DNA of 64,000 nucleotides, taken from the NCBI RefSeq assembly GCF_014268815.2, contig NZ_JABWRE020000001.1, positions 4,593,001-4,657,000 of the forward strand. The letters are read 5' to 3'. This stretch comes from Pseudomonas urmiensis. Its GTDB lineage: Bacteria; Pseudomonadota; Gammaproteobacteria; Pseudomonadales; Pseudomonadaceae. The notes under the pieces were generated by a model. It was not told the DNA's origin, searched no databases, and saw only the letters and a program-made list of their open reading frames with translations. A program made the translations under genes and the position numbers. This document shows positions 63,579-64,000 of the stretch, piece by piece; within the stretch, counting starts at the first letter, position 1, and the number at the start of each line of letters is the position of its first letter.

Positions 63579-64000
63579 ATGAGCACCACCCTGCTGGTTG
63601 TCGATGATGACGACGAAATCCGCGAACTTCTCTGCGACTACTTAAGCGATGCTGGCTATGCGGTACTGGCCGCCGCCGATGGCGAGCAGATGCGCCAACA
63701 GTTGGCGCGGCACAAGGTCGATCTGGTGGTACTGGACGTGATGCTGCCTGGCGAAGACGGTCTGAGCCTGTGCCGCCAGTTGCAGGCCCAGCCGGGCCTG
63801 GCAGTGATTATGCTGTCGGCCAAGGGCAGTACCTTTGATCGCATCATCGGCCTGGAAGTGGGCGCCGATGATTACCTGGCCAAACCTTTCGAGCCACGCG
63901 AACTGATCGCCCGGATCAAGGCCGTGCTGCGTCGCCCGCAGCGCCTCGAACAGGCCGTAGAGGCACTCGCCCAGGACGAGCAAAGCTTTGCTGGCTACCG
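63579..64000 (+). CDS. OmpR-family response regulator, 3' end cut by window
   Basis: The first 140 residues of a response regulator. The receiver domain has acidic pocket DDDDE (9-13), phospho-acceptor D53 (VVLDVMLPGEDG) and K102 (DDYLAKPFEPREL). A linker (RRPQRLEQ) follows, so the winged-helix part lies past the window end. GCCC before ATG is a weak ribosome site. Divergent from the TonB receptor; a sensor kinase gene probably follows outside the window. Confidence 0.9.
   Translation, partial: MSTTLLVVDDDDEIRELLCDYLSDAGYAVLAAADGEQMRQQLARHKVDLVVLDVMLPGEDGLSLCRQLQAQPGLAVIMLSAKGSTFDRIIGLEVGADDYLAKPFEPRELIARIKAVLRRPQRLEQAVEALAQDEQSFAGY

Overview
The window looks like a chromosome segment of a Pseudomonas putida-group bacterium. 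Support comes from high GC, GC-rich third codon positions, many palindromic REP elements of the GCGGGCAAGCCCGCTCCCAC type, and a gene order I recognise from P. putida (his genes, mutY-yggX, tRNA-Phe, gabP, basic amino acid ABC operon; choline/betaine/carnitine genes on the other side). No database search was run, so names rest on motifs, lengths and context.

Layout. 1-5.4 kb: 3' part of a chemoreceptor, a nitrilase-family protein whose catalytic Cys is replaced by Ser, and the divergent glycine betaine oxygenase genes gbcB and gbcA. 5.4-8.9 kb: an AT-richer accessory patch with two short orphan RHS-core proteins, one RHS remnant, a duplicated 3' end of gbcA, and 35-bp palindromic repeats. 8.9-16.8 kb: the dimethylglycine demethylation cluster (etfB, etfA, dgcB, dgcA, a DUF5943-like gene, a dipeptidase). 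17-22.3 kb: carnitine catabolism (cdhR, caiX, cdhC, cdhA, cdhB). 23-32.2 kb: an ECF sigma factor, FecR anti-sigma, large TonB-dependent receptor with STN domain, M16 zinc protease lipoprotein and SbmA/YddA-type ABC transporter. This resembles the protease-associated import systems (Fus; YddA-YddB-PqqL) and has a Fur-box-like site in front. 32.3-38.8 kb: gbdR, L-serine dehydratase and the choline transporter choXWV. 39-42.1 kb: hisB-hisH-DUF2164-hisA-hisF. 42.3-50.5 kb: OFA-type MFS carrier, asmA-mutY-yggX, tRNA-Phe, PPK2 and two uncharacterised genes. 50.6-57.6 kb: gabP, a four-gene polar amino acid ABC transporter, a methyltransferase and a small lipoprotein. 57.7-64 kb: tRNA-Thr, dsdA-dsdC, a toxin-antitoxin pair, a second TonB receptor and a truncated OmpR-type response regulator.

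How it fits together. More than half of the window serves quaternary amine use. Choline enters by ChoXWV and carnitine by CaiX, which probably borrows ChoWV. Carnitine is converted toward glycine betaine by CdhA/CdhC/CdhB. GbcAB demethylates betaine to dimethylglycine, and DgcAB with its dedicated ETF demethylates that further. Serine formed downstream is deaminated by the serine dehydratase. GbdR and CdhR are the regulators.

The two most interesting items are the ECF/Fur-controlled protease-associated import locus, and the gbcA-3'/RHS tandem array, which looks like two alleles of one RHS locus stacked by recombination.
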